Below are positions 21,995 to 32,318 of a stretch of 64,000 nt of DNA, one piece after another. The stretch covers positions 152,954,306 to 153,018,305 of the forward strand of contig OZ018326.1 of NCBI GenBank assembly GCA_963969495.1. The letters are read 5' to 3'. Both the position numbers and the translations under genes were made by a program. The notes under the pieces were generated by a model. It was not told where the DNA came from. It did not search any database and worked only from the letters and a program-made list of their open reading frames with translations. The first letter of the stretch is position 1. Each line of letters begins with the position of its first letter. This stretch comes from Ceratothoa steindachneri (taxonomy: Eukaryota; Arthropoda; Malacostraca; Isopoda; Cymothoidae).

Positions 21995-22765
21995 AGAAGC
22001 TACTCGTAACACGCTCTAGCTGTTGGACCAGAAGGCCTAGCTGGTTTCGGGTCTAGGGGATGGAGTCTTTCTTCGTACTCTTTTTTTATGCTTCCGAACA
22101 TATAGAACATGCGACCCCCATTTTCATTCAATACAAAAATCAAACACCTAATTTGAAACTAGATTGAACTCAACACTTTTACTTTATTAACCAATAAAAC
22201 TCCTAGCCAGAACAAACATTTACTCTGTACATTTCAATATTCGAAAAACATAAGAAAATCATTAACTAAATTTCCCCCCATAAACGAGACGCAGGGCGAT
22301 TATCTGATCTTTTGTATGGACTGGATGAAATCTTATATTGGCGAATCTGATCACATTACTAAGAGGATTAAGGAACAGTGTGCATATATCAGGAGAGGTT
22401 TGCTTGCACCCAGTACTTTCGTTCGCATAAATAAAATGTGATATTAATAAAACTAAAGTTATATAGGTACAACTAGCAATATCATTGAAAGACGCATCTC
22501 AGTGTGCAATTCCATTCGTGTTTTCGACAATTATGCAACCGAGCATATAAAACTTGACACCCCATTTTCTTCAAGATGAAATCAGCCACAGAATTTGGAA
22601 TTTCATTTAACTAAAATATCAACTTTACTTTATTAGCAATGTCATTCCAAGCTAGAAGAAAACTTACCTCAATACTAAAGCGCAAAGAGACGAATTTTAA
22701 AAAAATGTATAATCTTTGCCTATGTTCTCTCACTGTCCACCTCAAAAAGTTGTGCTCCCATTAAT
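21995..22765. other. Unassigned DNA
   Basis: I see no supportable gene or element between Penelope copy D and the mariner-type terminus at 22769. Confidence 0.35.
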
Positions 22766-22768
22766 ATA

Positions 22769-23204
22769 CAGGGTGGTGCAAAATTTACTATGTAACAATT
22801 TACAGTTTACATATAACAATAGATTTATTTATAAAAATGTACTATATACTCGTAACAATTTACAGTTTACAATAAATGTCCGAACTGAAATCCACAGTCT
22901 TCCAAACACTTTCCTGTGAAACTTTACTTAATGACTTTCGTGGGCTACCTTCCACATGTCTGCATACCTCTGCAGATGTTTCAAGATCAGTTGAACTTCT
23001 TCTTTTTCCACTACGGGGTCGGTCATGGGCGCTTCCTGTTTCTTTAAAACGAGTGAAAGTTTTGCTGATAGTTCTTTGTGTAATTGGTGTCTTATTCGGG
23101 TACTTGGCATTAAAAATATCTGCAACTGAACGCGAGCTGGCGTCGTTCTTCGCACACAAAAGCACAAGTTCTACTCTTTATGGAATTGTTAGCTTTTTTG
23201 CCAT
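22769..23204 (-). pseudogene. Internally deleted mariner-like element: N-terminus fused to C-terminal tail
   Basis: The minus-strand frame reads RVELVLLCAKNDASSRSVAD, IFNAKYPNKTPITQRTISKT and FKETGSAHDRPRSGK. This is the DUF4817-type helix-turn-helix found at the N-terminus of some mariner-like transposases in arthropods. After KSLSKVSQ the frame jumps straight to SVWKTVDFSSDIYCKL and stops. That tail matches the C-terminal tail of the relative at 33775-33964 ([15 protein letters not shown]). The catalytic domain is therefore deleted. The left terminus at 22769 reads cagggtggtgcaaaa after TA, identical to that relative's end. The other terminus was not found. An in-frame stop lies near the presumed ATG at 23204. 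Confidence 0.75.
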
Positions 23205-23300
23205 GGGTATCAATCTGAAAGATAATAAACAAAATTATAAAGGATACTTAAATGATCAAAATGATGTTAAAAAAGTATATATATATCCAGCAAACACAGA

Positions 23301-23490
23301 ATAATTTTTCTTCGGAAATGTTATTTCCTAATTCGCAAAAATTCCATACAGGGGTGGGATTCAAACGGTGCACACTGAGGCAGCGAGCAACCGCTTTGAT
23401 CTCAATTAAACCGTCCCTTAGACCACTCGGCTACGCGGAAGACAAAAATCTTCCGAATAAACAAGCTTTTAAGGTACGCTTTGCAAGGTA
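23301..23490 (-). repeat. tRNA-derived SINE, copy 1
   Basis: On the minus strand an A-box-like region GTAGCCGAGTGGTC (23434-23421) is followed by a B box GTTTGAATCCC (23367-23357), the RNA polymerase III promoter layout of a tRNA-Leu/Ser-like head. The tRNA-unrelated tail toggles through tttttgcgaattaggaa. No acceptor stem folds, so it is not a functional tRNA. A second copy lies at 23649. Confidence 0.75.
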
Positions 23491-23648
23491 GATCGGAACT
23501 ATGAAAGAGAGAGAAAAATTATTAGGGAATTCAAAGGACAAAGGAGAGTTGAGTTAAACACGCGGTGAATGAACAATGTATAAATCTTTTATGGACGCGA
23601 AAGAATGATGAAATGAATCCAGCAAACCGCAAGAAACAGAAAAACAGG

Positions 23649-23837
23649 ATAATTTTCTTCGGAAATGTAATTTCCTAATTCGTAAAAATTCCATACAAGG
23701 GTGGGATTCGAACCGTGCACACTGGGGCAGAGAGAAACCGCTTTGATCTCAATTAAACCGCCCCTTAGACGATTCGGCACGCGGAAGACAAAAATCTTCC
23801 GAATAAAAAGCTTTTAAGGTACGGTTCGCAACGTCGA
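23649..23837 (-). repeat. tRNA-derived SINE, copy 2
   Basis: Same layout and orientation as the copy at 23301, starting and ending at equivalent bases. The B box is perfect here (GGTTCGAATCCC, 23714-23703) while the A box has decayed. The two copies share about 170 bp, including the flanking cttccgaataaa block. Confidence 0.75.
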
Positions 23838-23839
23838 CC

Positions 23840-24230
23840 ATTAAATTTAAGTCTCAATTTGTTAAGCGTTTGTTTTCTTTTGTGATATCTTTAGGTTTAA
23901 AATAAACTATTATTTTTTCAAACACATTTTTTCACATTCCTCCATCTCAAATGACATTGCGTCATATTGTATTTTATATAATTATAAATGGATTTTTCTG
24001 AATTATAATATGATATAGATATTTTATATTACTCAAAATTAAAGCAAATATGATTGATTAATTACTATTCGGAGCAGGGCTTATATAATGTCTGAAGTCA
24101 AGAATCACGGCGTAAAACAATGACCATTAGAACGTTTAAAGATGTCTGGCATTCGCCTTTGAATTTGACCCTAATGCTAGGCTTGTGAATTATATATTCT
24201 ACTAGTTGATTAAAAATAGCGGGTGTGGAA
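23840..24230. other. Unassigned DNA upstream of the Gmr1-type pol
   Basis: There is no gag or protease sequence and no LTR here, so the following retroelement is 5' truncated. Confidence 0.5.
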
Positions 24231-24335
24231 TTCTCCAAGTGAAAGGAAAGAAGCCTATCCAGTATATCGTAGAAGACTCACTTCTCTACCGTACTATCAG
24301 CGAGGAGGATACCTCAAGAATACACGCAAAGAATT

Positions 24336-26936
24336 TTGAATACCGCGCATGATGGAATATTAGCCGGACACTTTGGGCACAACAAAACGGCGCAGCAGAT
24401 ATTCCGACACTTTTATTGGCCCCAGGCCGCCAGGGAAATTGTGGCCTATTGCCGATCATGCGACGTGTGTCAGAAGGATCCCTCCGGAGGACGGGTACCT
24501 CCCGCTCCCTTACAAAAGGTGCCCGTTATAACCGAACCTTTCTTTCGAGTGGCAATTGATTTGGTGCGACCAATTCACCCCCCTTCAAGTGGAGGACACT
24601 CCTACATCCTCACCCTAGTGGATTGTGCCACCCGGTTCCCAGATGCCGTGGCCCTACGGAAGATTGACACTATTTCCTGCGCGGAAGCATTAATTTCAAT
24701 TTTTGCACGAGTAGGCCTACCTAAAGAAATTCTATCTGATAGAGGGCACCAATTCACCTCAGAATTGATGGAGTATTTTAACAAACTACTGTTAGTCAAG
24801 CCAATTTTTACGAGTCCATTTCATCCAGCAGCTAACGGAATCTGCGAGAAATTAAACGGGACTCTCAAAAATATATTGAAGAAGTTGTGTCAAAACAACC
24901 CTACACAGTGGCACAGATACCTGCCTGCAGCCCTTTTCGCCTGCCGAGAAATACCTCATCGGACGTTGGGATTCTCGCCCTTTGAGCTATTATACGGGAG
25001 AAATGTGCGAGGTCCTATGAGTATTCTTAAGGAATTATTTTCCAACGCGAAGCTCGAGCAAGAAATCAAATCGTCTTACGCCTACGTGATGGATATGCGC
25101 GAGCGCCTAGAATACTGCTCTGGCTTAGCTCGAGAGAACGCCGAGAAAAATTTAGCCAAATATCGGGACTACTTCGATATGAAAGCAAAGGCTCGAAAAT
25201 TAAAGGCAGGAGATGAAGTCTTATTATTACTCCCGACCGAAAATAATAAGTTATGGGCCCAGTGGAAGGGACCGTTCGAAGAAATCGAGGCACGGGGTCC
25301 AGTCGATTACTTGATAGATACCCCAACAGGGCGAAGAACCTATCACATAAACATGCTAAAAAAATATCACCGCCGCGCGTGCATAAAGAATATTACCCTT
25401 CTAGACGAAGAAGAACCGATGGATGCCGTTTACCCGGGTACGCCCCTGCAAGTCATGCACACCGTGTGTGTGGAACAAGACGAGGAATACGAACTTCCCT
25501 CGCTCTCACCTACCCCGGAAGACCCTCGGGTGGATTTAAAGATAAATCCCCACTTAGAAATTCAACAAAAAGCGGAAATGTTGAACTTGCTCATGGAATT
25601 CCCAGAAGTCATTTCTGAAAACCCTGGATGTGCCAAGGATTTTATCCATGAAATAAAACTAAAAACTAATTCAGTGGTTCGGAGCAAACCATATCCTTTA
25701 CCAATCCACCTACGAGAAGCCTTCAATAAGGAAGTCCGGAATTTACTAAAATTGGGAATTTTAGAGCCATCGGAGTCCGATTATTGCTCCCCCATAGTAA
25801 TGGTTAAGAAACCTGATCAATCATTTCGGATGTGCGTGGACTTCCGAAAATTGAATTCAGTGACCGTTTTCGACGCTGAGCCCATCCCACTAATAGATCA
25901 AAATCTCCATTTATTTGAAGACGCTAAATTCATCACCGAATTGGATTTGTGTAAAGCGTACTATCAAATACCTTTCGCTAAGGAGTCCAAAAAACTGACG
26001 GCTTTTGCGACCGAGAGAGGTCTGTTACAGTTTACCAGGCTACCCTTCGGACTACTTACAGCCGGTAGCAATTATAATACGATGATGAGGCGAATTATCG
26101 CTGGACTAAGTGACGTGTCGTTTTACTTCGACAACGTGTACGTAGCTACCCGTACATGGGAGTCACACTTACACGCCTTACGCTCATTGCTGGAGAAATT
26201 GAAGGAGCAAGGTCTAACCGCCGGGCCGACCAAGTGTTATTTTGCATACGAATCCATTGACTACCTGGGATTCAAAATAGGACAAAAACACTTGACTACC
26301 CAGCAAGAAAAAGTGGACGCCATAGTCAAGATGCCCCGGCCGAAAACAAAGAAACAACTCCGATCGTTTATGGGAGCGGCCTCGTTCTATAGGCGTTTTA
26401 TACCACACTTCGCTTCCATTGCGGCCCCACTGAATGATTTGTTAAAAAAGACAGCGTCAGACCCTGTCACGTGGAACCCCCATGCAATAACTCAGTTGGA
26501 GGTTCTAAAAGGAAAACTCGTAACTGCGCCCATTCTTCGCTTACCAAATCCCAACAAGATCTTCGGCCTTCGCACGGACGCTAGTCGGGACGGGTTAGGC
26601 GGATTGCTTCAATACGAAGATGACGAAACAGCCTATCCCATAGCTTATGTCAGTAGGAAACTGTTGAGTAGAGAAAAAGCCTACGCTACTATCGAAATCG
26701 AAGCTTTGGCCATAATATGGTCCATAGGTAAATTCAAATATTATCTAATAGGGCGCGAGTTTAAGTTGGAATGCGACCATAAACCGTTGTCATACTTAGG
26801 TAAAAATAAGTGTAAGAATGGAAGACTCCTGAGATGGAGTTTACTCTTGATGGAGTACCAGTACTCCATTCACTATATAAAAGGGTCCAACAATTGTATG
26901 GCCGACTCGTTAAGTCGGAACCCTGTCGACGATTAA
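24336..26936 (+). CDS. pol: Gmr1-type Ty3/gypsy polyprotein: integrase, reverse transcriptase, RNase H
   Basis: An 866-residue uninterrupted frame; open sequence extends back to 24273. Residues 5-45 form the HHCC zinc finger. The integrase core has D75 (AIDLV), D135 (SDRGHQF) and E171 (NGICEKLNG), a D,D35E array, and the GPY/F module (KGPF) lies at about 311-314. RT follows: VDFRKLN (501-507), D537 in ITELDLCKAY, LPFG (569-572) and YFDN at 597-600, where the family norm is YxDD. RNase H has D748 (RTDAS), E789, D814 (CDHKPLSYL) and D857 (ADSLSRN). INT before RT is the Gmr1 order, the reverse of most Ty3/gypsy. The residues normally just before the frame (YIVEDSLLYR, near 24260-24290) are in another frame, so a 1-nt shift precedes it. 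Gag and protease are absent. The start at 24336 is TTG, so it is not a true initiation site. If expressed, it would copy element RNA and integrate the DNA. Confidence 0.93.
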   Translation: MNTAHDGILAGHFGHNKTAQQIFRHFYWPQAAREIVAYCRSCDVCQKDPSGGRVPPAPLQKVPVITEPFFRVAIDLVRPIHPPSSGGHSYILTLVDCATRFPDAVALRKIDTISCAEALISIFARVGLPKEILSDRGHQFTSELMEYFNKLLLVKPIFTSPFHPAANGICEKLNGTLKNILKKLCQNNPTQWHRYLPAALFACREIPHRTLGFSPFELLYGRNVRGPMSILKELFSNAKLEQEIKSSYAYVMDMRERLEYCSGLARENAEKNLAKYRDYFDMKAKARKLKAGDEVLLLLPTENNKLWAQWKGPFEEIEARGPVDYLIDTPTGRRTYHINMLKKYHRRACIKNITLLDEEEPMDAVYPGTPLQVMHTVCVEQDEEYELPSLSPTPEDPRVDLKINPHLEIQQKAEMLNLLMEFPEVISENPGCAKDFIHEIKLKTNSVVRSKPYPLPIHLREAFNKEVRNLLKLGILEPSESDYCSPIVMVKKPDQSFRMCVDFRKLNSVTVFDAEPIPLIDQNLHLFEDAKFITELDLCKAYYQIPFAKESKKLTAFATERGLLQFTRLPFGLLTAGSNYNTMMRRIIAGLSDVSFYFDNVYVATRTWESHLHALRSLLEKLKEQGLTAGPTKCYFAYESIDYLGFKIGQKHLTTQQEKVDAIVKMPRPKTKKQLRSFMGAASFYRRFIPHFASIAAPLNDLLKKTASDPVTWNPHAITQLEVLKGKLVTAPILRLPNPNKIFGLRTDASRDGLGGLLQYEDDETAYPIAYVSRKLLSREKAYATIEIEALAIIWSIGKFKYYLIGREFKLECDHKPLSYLGKNKCKNGRLLRWSLLLMEYQYSIHYIKGSNNCMADSLSRNPVDD

Positions 26937-27649
26937 GGAGCAGCCAAACTATTGTATTATAGAAAAGTTAAGTGTAAATCAGTAGAATTGTAAGTAAGTA
27001 GGGGCGAGTGGTAGGTAAGAAAATCCTAAGTTGGCACAGTAATATAGGAATTAATGTAAGGTCAGGTGAAATGTTATCGAGGCATTCCCGAGTGAACTAG
27101 AATTTATTGTATAATATAATGTTCCGTAAGTTACCCATGTATATTATTGTAAGCGTCGGATTGGAACCCCCCTCCCCCCTCCCCCCTTCCCGTTATTTTC
27201 TTAAGAATGGAGGTAAATGTGGAGAAATGGCTACATTAATCATCCTGGAGGAGTATAGGTACATTCAAGCCCCCCTCCCTTCATGAGGAGAAGCGTGGGA
27301 AAGGTAGCCGGCGAAAATGCTTACCATGTGTGATCTCCTCACCGCTGTGGGCAGTTGGAGCTAACATATGTTTGAAGGCGACCACCTAAGGTCCTTAAAC
27401 GACGCTCTAACGATCGTATTACCTACGAGACCCATAAACCCGTGGTTAGGGGAAAAAAAAACGGTGCGAGTCAGAAGGCACGCCAAGTAGCGGTGCGGTT
27501 GCGAGCCTATAATTTGCGAGCTGACTTGGGCACCTCAGTGCCACCTCAGGAATTCTCGCTCTCCCCAGATGCTAACTCACCATTCGCTCCCCCCCCTTCT
27601 GCATCTGTGGCCTGGTCACTTCCCCCTTTAGATGGGGCGGCAATCCGCC

Positions 27650-27657
27650 TATAAATA
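27650..27657 (+). promoter_or_regulatory. TATA box in LTR
   Basis: TATAAATA, preceded by a GC-rich stretch and followed about 25-30 bp later by a purine-rich R-like region. The same box occurs in the minus-strand element at 33464-33471. Confidence 0.55.
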
Positions 27658-27673
27658 AGCCCCGCAAAGAAAG

Positions 27674-27860
27674 AGAAGAGGATTATCTGAAGTCGATACG
27701 CCAGAGTAGGATTAGGTCGTGAAGATCGATCCATCGGCCAGACAAGAAGATTATTAGAAGTCGATTCGCCAGAAGAAAGATTAGTTCGTAAAGATCGATC
27801 CTTCAGACATACCAGACTATTTCCATGAGAAACGATAGGATCAGATTGAGAAAATCGATC
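27674..27860 (+). repeat. Tandem repeat of about 67-70 bp within LTR
   Basis: Two clear units (gaagtcgatacgccaga and gaagtcgattcgccaga, each followed by gaagatcgatcc-like words) and a third decayed unit ending aaaatcgatcccccc. Confidence 0.7.
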
Positions 27861-28200
27861 CCCCCTTTCAGGGCCGTATTAACCTAAATAGTCAAGTTTT
27901 ATATCGGTGCCATACCGAAGAAGCCTTTTTCGTCTGCAAAGAAGTCCGACTGAAGAAAAGCAAAGCCACTCACACTCGAGTGATTCTCACATCTCAAGCA
28001 TCGTAAGAGTGAGAGGAGAAGAACCCTGCCCCAACGAGCTCCCGTTCTTTAATTACGTTGAAGAATCACCCCACGTCACAGGCGACAAGCAATCCCTCTT
28101 CGAAAATTTCAACCAGCGGCCACACCACTTCAAAGCGAGAGATAAGTCCTCCAGCGACATCCTGCAATCCCTAATACCTACCTGTAAGTTAACAATAACA

Positions 28201-28780
28201 TTTATATCTCTATTGCGATAGTAGAAGTTTAGTACGTCCCACGTTTTAAAGGAGAGTAGAAACCATTATTCTTGAACCTAGGTCATATGTGTTTGTAGAT
28301 GACAGTACGTTAATTTAATGTTTTATGCTAAACAAATAGGGTCGTGATAAAAATACTAATTGGCAATTGGTATGTTTATTGGAAGCCTACTTGTTTATGT
28401 TTTGTCATTGAAAAATCTTTGAGGCCAAATATAGAAATGTGTTTACTGTTGGTTTGTAATATTTAATTTAAAATACATGTTTATTTGGGTAGATTCTGGT
28501 GTTTCCTGTTATCCTTATGTGTTTAAAAATAGCTCTTCCTTAAGGACTAAACCACTAAAATAGCACTCTTAGAACAAAGCCTACTTCATCATAGAAGTAA
28601 CTCACGCCCCTTAAAGCAACCGCTACTAAAAGGGTGTCAAAGAGTAGAGGGATCAAAACCAAGGGTCATTCTACGACATCTATAAATAGCGTACAGATAA
28701 AAAAAACAAAAAGAGAAAACCACAAAGAAACACAAAAAAGGGGAAAGGTCATTAATCAGGGGGTATAAGTCTAAGGTCGT
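28201..28780. other. Unassigned DNA between the two Gmr1-type elements
   Basis: I see no gene. The left part may belong to the LTR end. The right border abuts the truncated RT of the minus-strand element. Confidence 0.35.
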
Positions 28781-28789
28781 TGACTAAGC

Positions 28790-29535
28790 TTTTTACGATG
28801 AGGTTACAGAGATGGGGGCAACCTATCCAATATTCGCCTCATCATTCGGTTATAATTGGTACATGCTGTCCCCAGCCCGAAAGGGAGTCGTTAGAATTGC
28901 ATCAAGGCCTTGTCGGTGGGAGAGGCCATGTGCATCTTTACCTCCTTAATCAATGGAATCTGGTAATAGGCCTTACACATATCTAATTCGGTAATGAATT
29001 TGGCCTTTTCGAACATTTGCAAATTCTGATCGATGAGGGGAATCGGTTCGGCTTTGAACACGATGACAGTGTTTAACTTCCGAAAGTCAATGCACATCCG
29101 GTAAGAATTGTTTGCCTTCTTCACCATATCGACCAGGGAACAATACTCTAACTCCGAGAGCTCTATAATACCCATCTTCAATAGCCTGTATACCTCCTCA
29201 TTGAACGCTTTTCTTAAGTGAATGGGGAGGGGCTATGGCTTCGAATGGACAGGTTCCTGGGTGATGAGCCGAATAGTGTGCTCGAAATGGGTAGCAGAAC
29301 CAGGGGTATCCGAGATTACATCGGTGAATTGGGTGAGTAGCGTTTGTAACTGAGTCTTCTGGGGGATCAGAAGCTGAGGGTTTATGCCCAACTCGGTCGA
29401 TGGGGAATCGAGGGGTATCTGGCAAGACGTGACCAGGATATTCCGCGTATTGTTCCACGCAGACGACTTGTACCACGACCAAGGGCTCAAGTGGGTAGCT
29501 GGACTCCAAGGCTGATTCTTCGTCCAGGGGCACAA
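28790..29535 (-). pseudogene. Gmr1-type reverse transcriptase fragment
   Basis: The minus-strand frames read ELGINPQLLIPQKTQLQ, FTDVISDTPGSATHFEHTIR, then MGIIELSELEYCSLVDMVK, YRMCIDFRKLNTVIVFKAEP and FITELDMCKAYYQIPL with the first catalytic Asp. They end with RLPFGLGTACTNYNRMM. Sequence stops at about 28790, before the YxDD position and RNase H, so the catalytic pair cannot be compared with the YFDN of the other copy. There are stops at LMQF and at least one frameshift near 29200. Confidence 0.85.
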
Positions 29536-29792
29536 GTTGATTTGAACAAGCGCGTTGATGGTACTTTTAGGGCATGTTCACGTGGAATAGCTTCGTGCCA
29601 GAGGGGGTTTGGATCAAGTAGTCGACGGGTACGCGTCTCTCGATCACTGGGAAGGGGCCCTCTCATTGGCTCAAAAAGTTTATTGCTCTCCGTGGAGAGT
29701 AGTAAAAGGATTTCGTCACCGGGTTTAAATTTTCGTTCTTGCGACTTACATTCGAAGTAGGTTTTATAATTTCCGAAGTTTGTCTCGGCGTT

Positions 29793-30700
29793 TTAATGCT
29801 TGATCTTTGTGCACTTTCCTAACCTCTGCCCCAGGTCTAGGAGGTAAGCGTATGAGGATCGAATCTCTTGGTCTAATTTCGAATTGGAGAAGAGCTCCTT
29901 TAGAATGCTGAGGGCCCCTCTAACATTACGTCCATACAGAAGCTCATATGGAGCAAAACCTAAGGTGCGATGGGGAATTTCCCAGTATGCGAAAGGGGCT
30001 ACCGGCAAGAAACGCTGCCATTCTCGGGGTTGTTTGGCGCACAGTTTCTTGATGATGGATTTGGGGGAGCCGTTGAGCATCTCACATATCCCGTTACCAG
30101 CTGGGTGAAACAGGGTGGTGAAAAGGGGTTTTATCTTCAGGAGCTTGTCAACGTACTCCATCAGTTACGTGATTGGCGGGCATGATCAGATAGAATTTCC
30201 TTGGCTAATTCAACGCGGGAGAAGATGGAGATTAGTGCTTCCGCGCAAGAGATATTGTCTATATTCTTTAATCTCACAGCCTCAGGGAACCGGGTAGAAA
30301 AATCCACTAAAGTTAGCACGTGACTGTGACCTTCACTCGACGGGGGTGTGTATCGGACCGATGAGATCGATTGCGACAGGGGAAACGGCTCTAAGATCAG
30401 GGATCCTCTCTGCAATGGTGCGGGGCTTAACTCGTCCTTTGAGACCGTAGTCTATTGACAGATGCCGCAAGACATGCAGTAGCGAAGGATTTCTTCATGG
30501 GCGCCTGTCCAATAAAAATATCTCAAGATCCTCTGAATGGTCTTCGTGTGGCTAAAAAGGCCTGAAAATAGGCTGTCATGGGCAGTGGTTAAAATGTGAC
30601 GAACGTGAGAACGCGGGACACACAATACTCGGTTCGGTTGTTTACCGTTTTCTGAGCACGCACGGTAAAGTAAGCCGCCTGTAACTTGGTAGGAGATCAC
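29793..30700 (-). pseudogene. Gmr1-type integrase, fragmented
   Basis: Three frames cover it. 30700-30452: VTGGLLYRACSENGKQPNRV to TTAHDSLFSGLFSHTKTIQR and CMSCGICQ, a zinc finger with the second His changed. 30415-30161: GHSHVLTLVDFSTRFPEAVR and ILSDHARQ. 30161-29793: FHPAGNGICEMLNGSPKSII, then LGFAPYELLYGRNVRGALS. The second catalytic Asp (SDHA) and the Glu (CEMLNG) remain. The segment with the first Asp is altered, and stops separate the pieces. The N-terminal LLYR segment shows what is frameshifted away in the plus-strand copy. Confidence 0.85.
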
Positions 30701-30859
30701 ATTTTCTCCTTGGGTGGCTTCTTGCTCTTTTGAATGGGCTTTAGCCCACAGGGGTCAGAGGCAATCGCACTTCTTTTGGTTCCTTGCGAAGTCTTCGGCC
30801 ATGACCTTGAATTTTTAAGAACGTGAGGTTTCTAGGGGCGAGGGCATCTTCGAATCTTT

Positions 30860-31209
30860 TACCACTTGCGAACGGGTAACCGCGGGTTGAGCCACGGAGT
30901 TGGGGGAGACCCGTGGGCACTGGCGATGAGGACGGAGCAGAATTTAATAGGGTCTGCTAATACTTCTGCCCAGCCAGTGAAGTACGCACAATCGATGTAG
31001 CACTTAACGATGGGAAATCGATTGGAGTTCCCCAAGTAGTCATGCACGACAGCGAATTTATTATGGTCCGGGGATAGTGGGGGAAGCAGCTTGTCCGATA
31101 CCACTATGCAGGTGCACCCGGTATATCTCACAAGAAGAGTGGAGACACGGCAGCCATTAATCGTTCCAGATTCGAACTTAAGTCCTCCAGGTGTATTCTT
31201 ATCAAACAA
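30860..31209 (-). pseudogene. Retropepsin-like protease with lost active-site Asp
   Basis: Reads LKFESGTINGCRVSTLLVRY, then TGCTCIVVSDKLLPP and FPIVKCYIDCAYFTGWAEVL. The LLV-(D)-TGCTCIVVS block is the aspartic protease active site of Ty3/gypsy polyproteins. The Asp codon is replaced by Tyr (and an Arg codon added), so the copy is catalytically dead. It lies between gag and integrase, as expected. Confidence 0.7.
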
Positions 31210-31334
31210 GAAGCTTACCTGGTGGCCGCCGGAACTTGAGCTGCCTGGGGGAGGAGAAAATTCCGATGGTGTCGACGGAGTCGCAGACGTGGCACATATC
31301 TGGTATATCTGGTGAGAAGAGTTACTTCTGAACT

Positions 31335-32318
31335 AAGAGTTCTGGGGGCAGTTCGTTTTCAAATGACCCTCCACACCACAGGAAAAACAAATGATGGGTC
31401 TCCTGGGAAAAGCTGACGTAGAGAGGCCCGAAGAGAAGGGTTTTATATCCCGGTGTTCGGACGTAAAGAGTGGTTACGAGGGCCCAGTTACTTTGGCAAA
31501 CTTGTTTCCATTTTGCAGAATCAATTTACCTTTGTTTGGCTTAGGTTTTGGTGAAGAGGCGGTCCGTTTTCTTCCCGTCTTTTGGATAAAGGTTGTGGCT
31601 TGCTGTATATATGTTGGTCTCTTCTGTGCACTCCTTGAATGTGAAGCACCACCGGTCTATTACGAAAGATCTCACCTCAGCCGGAAGTGCAGCCAACAAC
31701 TGGCCTCTCAGGAAGTAGTCAACGATGGCATCGTAGTCATGCGGGATTTTAGAAGCATTGAGCCAAAAGTTGAGGTGACGCTGGAGGGTGTATGTTTGGC
31801 TTGGCTGAAGGCTGGCATGTCTGAATTTGGATCGGTACAAGTCTGGGGTCATGTTATATGCTGCCAGTAACTCCGATTTTAAGGTCGAATTATAATCGAT
31901 TGTTGCCTCCGAGGGGAGTGATATGAATATATCTCGAAGTTAGGAATTTAGCAAGTGCAACAATTGAGCCACTCCATCTGCCTCGATGTCCCAATGGTTG
32001 ATTTCGAAGATTTTCTTGAGGTAGCTTAAGAAGGCTCCGAAATCCTCCCCTTCCTTGAAAACCGGAAGCTTAACAGATGCGGTAGGGGGAGATTCGACCT
32101 CGAGCTGATGGGCAGCGTCTCGTTCCTGGTCCTACTCATTTCAAGTTCATGAAGGCGGATTCTTTCCTTTTTTCGCGTTCTTCTCTTTCTCTTCTTTCTT
32201 CACGTTCCTTCTCTTCTCTTTCGATCCTCTCCTCCTCTCGAATATAAGCTAAGAGGTTCTAGCCGTTGGGCCCAAGCGACTCTCCTTGCAACTTAAAGGT
32301 GTTAAATAATGAGGACAT
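31335..32318 (-). pseudogene. gag: gag of the Gmr1-type element (charged coiled coil, capsid-like domain, CCHC knuckle)
   Basis: An ATG at 32318 opens MSSLFNTFKLQGESLG, followed by a stop. A highly charged segment (REEERIEREEKEREERRERE) at about 32245-32170 is probably a coiled coil. After a frame change, LPVFKEGEDFGAFLSYLKK precedes the capsid-like region. That region reads MTPDLYRSKFRHASLQPS, then YDAIVDYFLRGQLLAALP and EVRSFVIDR (31852-31541), similar to the SCAN/capsid C-terminal fold of retroelement gags. Near 31395-31340 a zinc knuckle reads CFSCGVEGHLKTNC (C-x2-C-x4-H-x4-C). Several stops and shifts break it. Confidence 0.8.

Larger units (their letters stand above)
27218..28200 (+). 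repeat. Probable 3' LTR of the Gmr1-type element (right end uncertain)
   Basis: About 280 bp after the pol stop, a purine-rich stretch (aagaatggaggtaaa) precedes TGTGGAGAAATGG, the expected polypurine tract and TG start of an LTR. A TATAAATA box lies at 27650-27657. A 5'-region tandem repeat follows at 27674-27810. The right end is not fixed because no second LTR is present for comparison; 28200 is an estimate. Confidence 0.6.

Noticed and set aside
23341..23445. Functional tRNA gene
   Set aside because: A and B boxes are present but no acceptor stem or full cloverleaf folds, and a near copy lies 348 bp away. A tRNA-derived SINE fits better.
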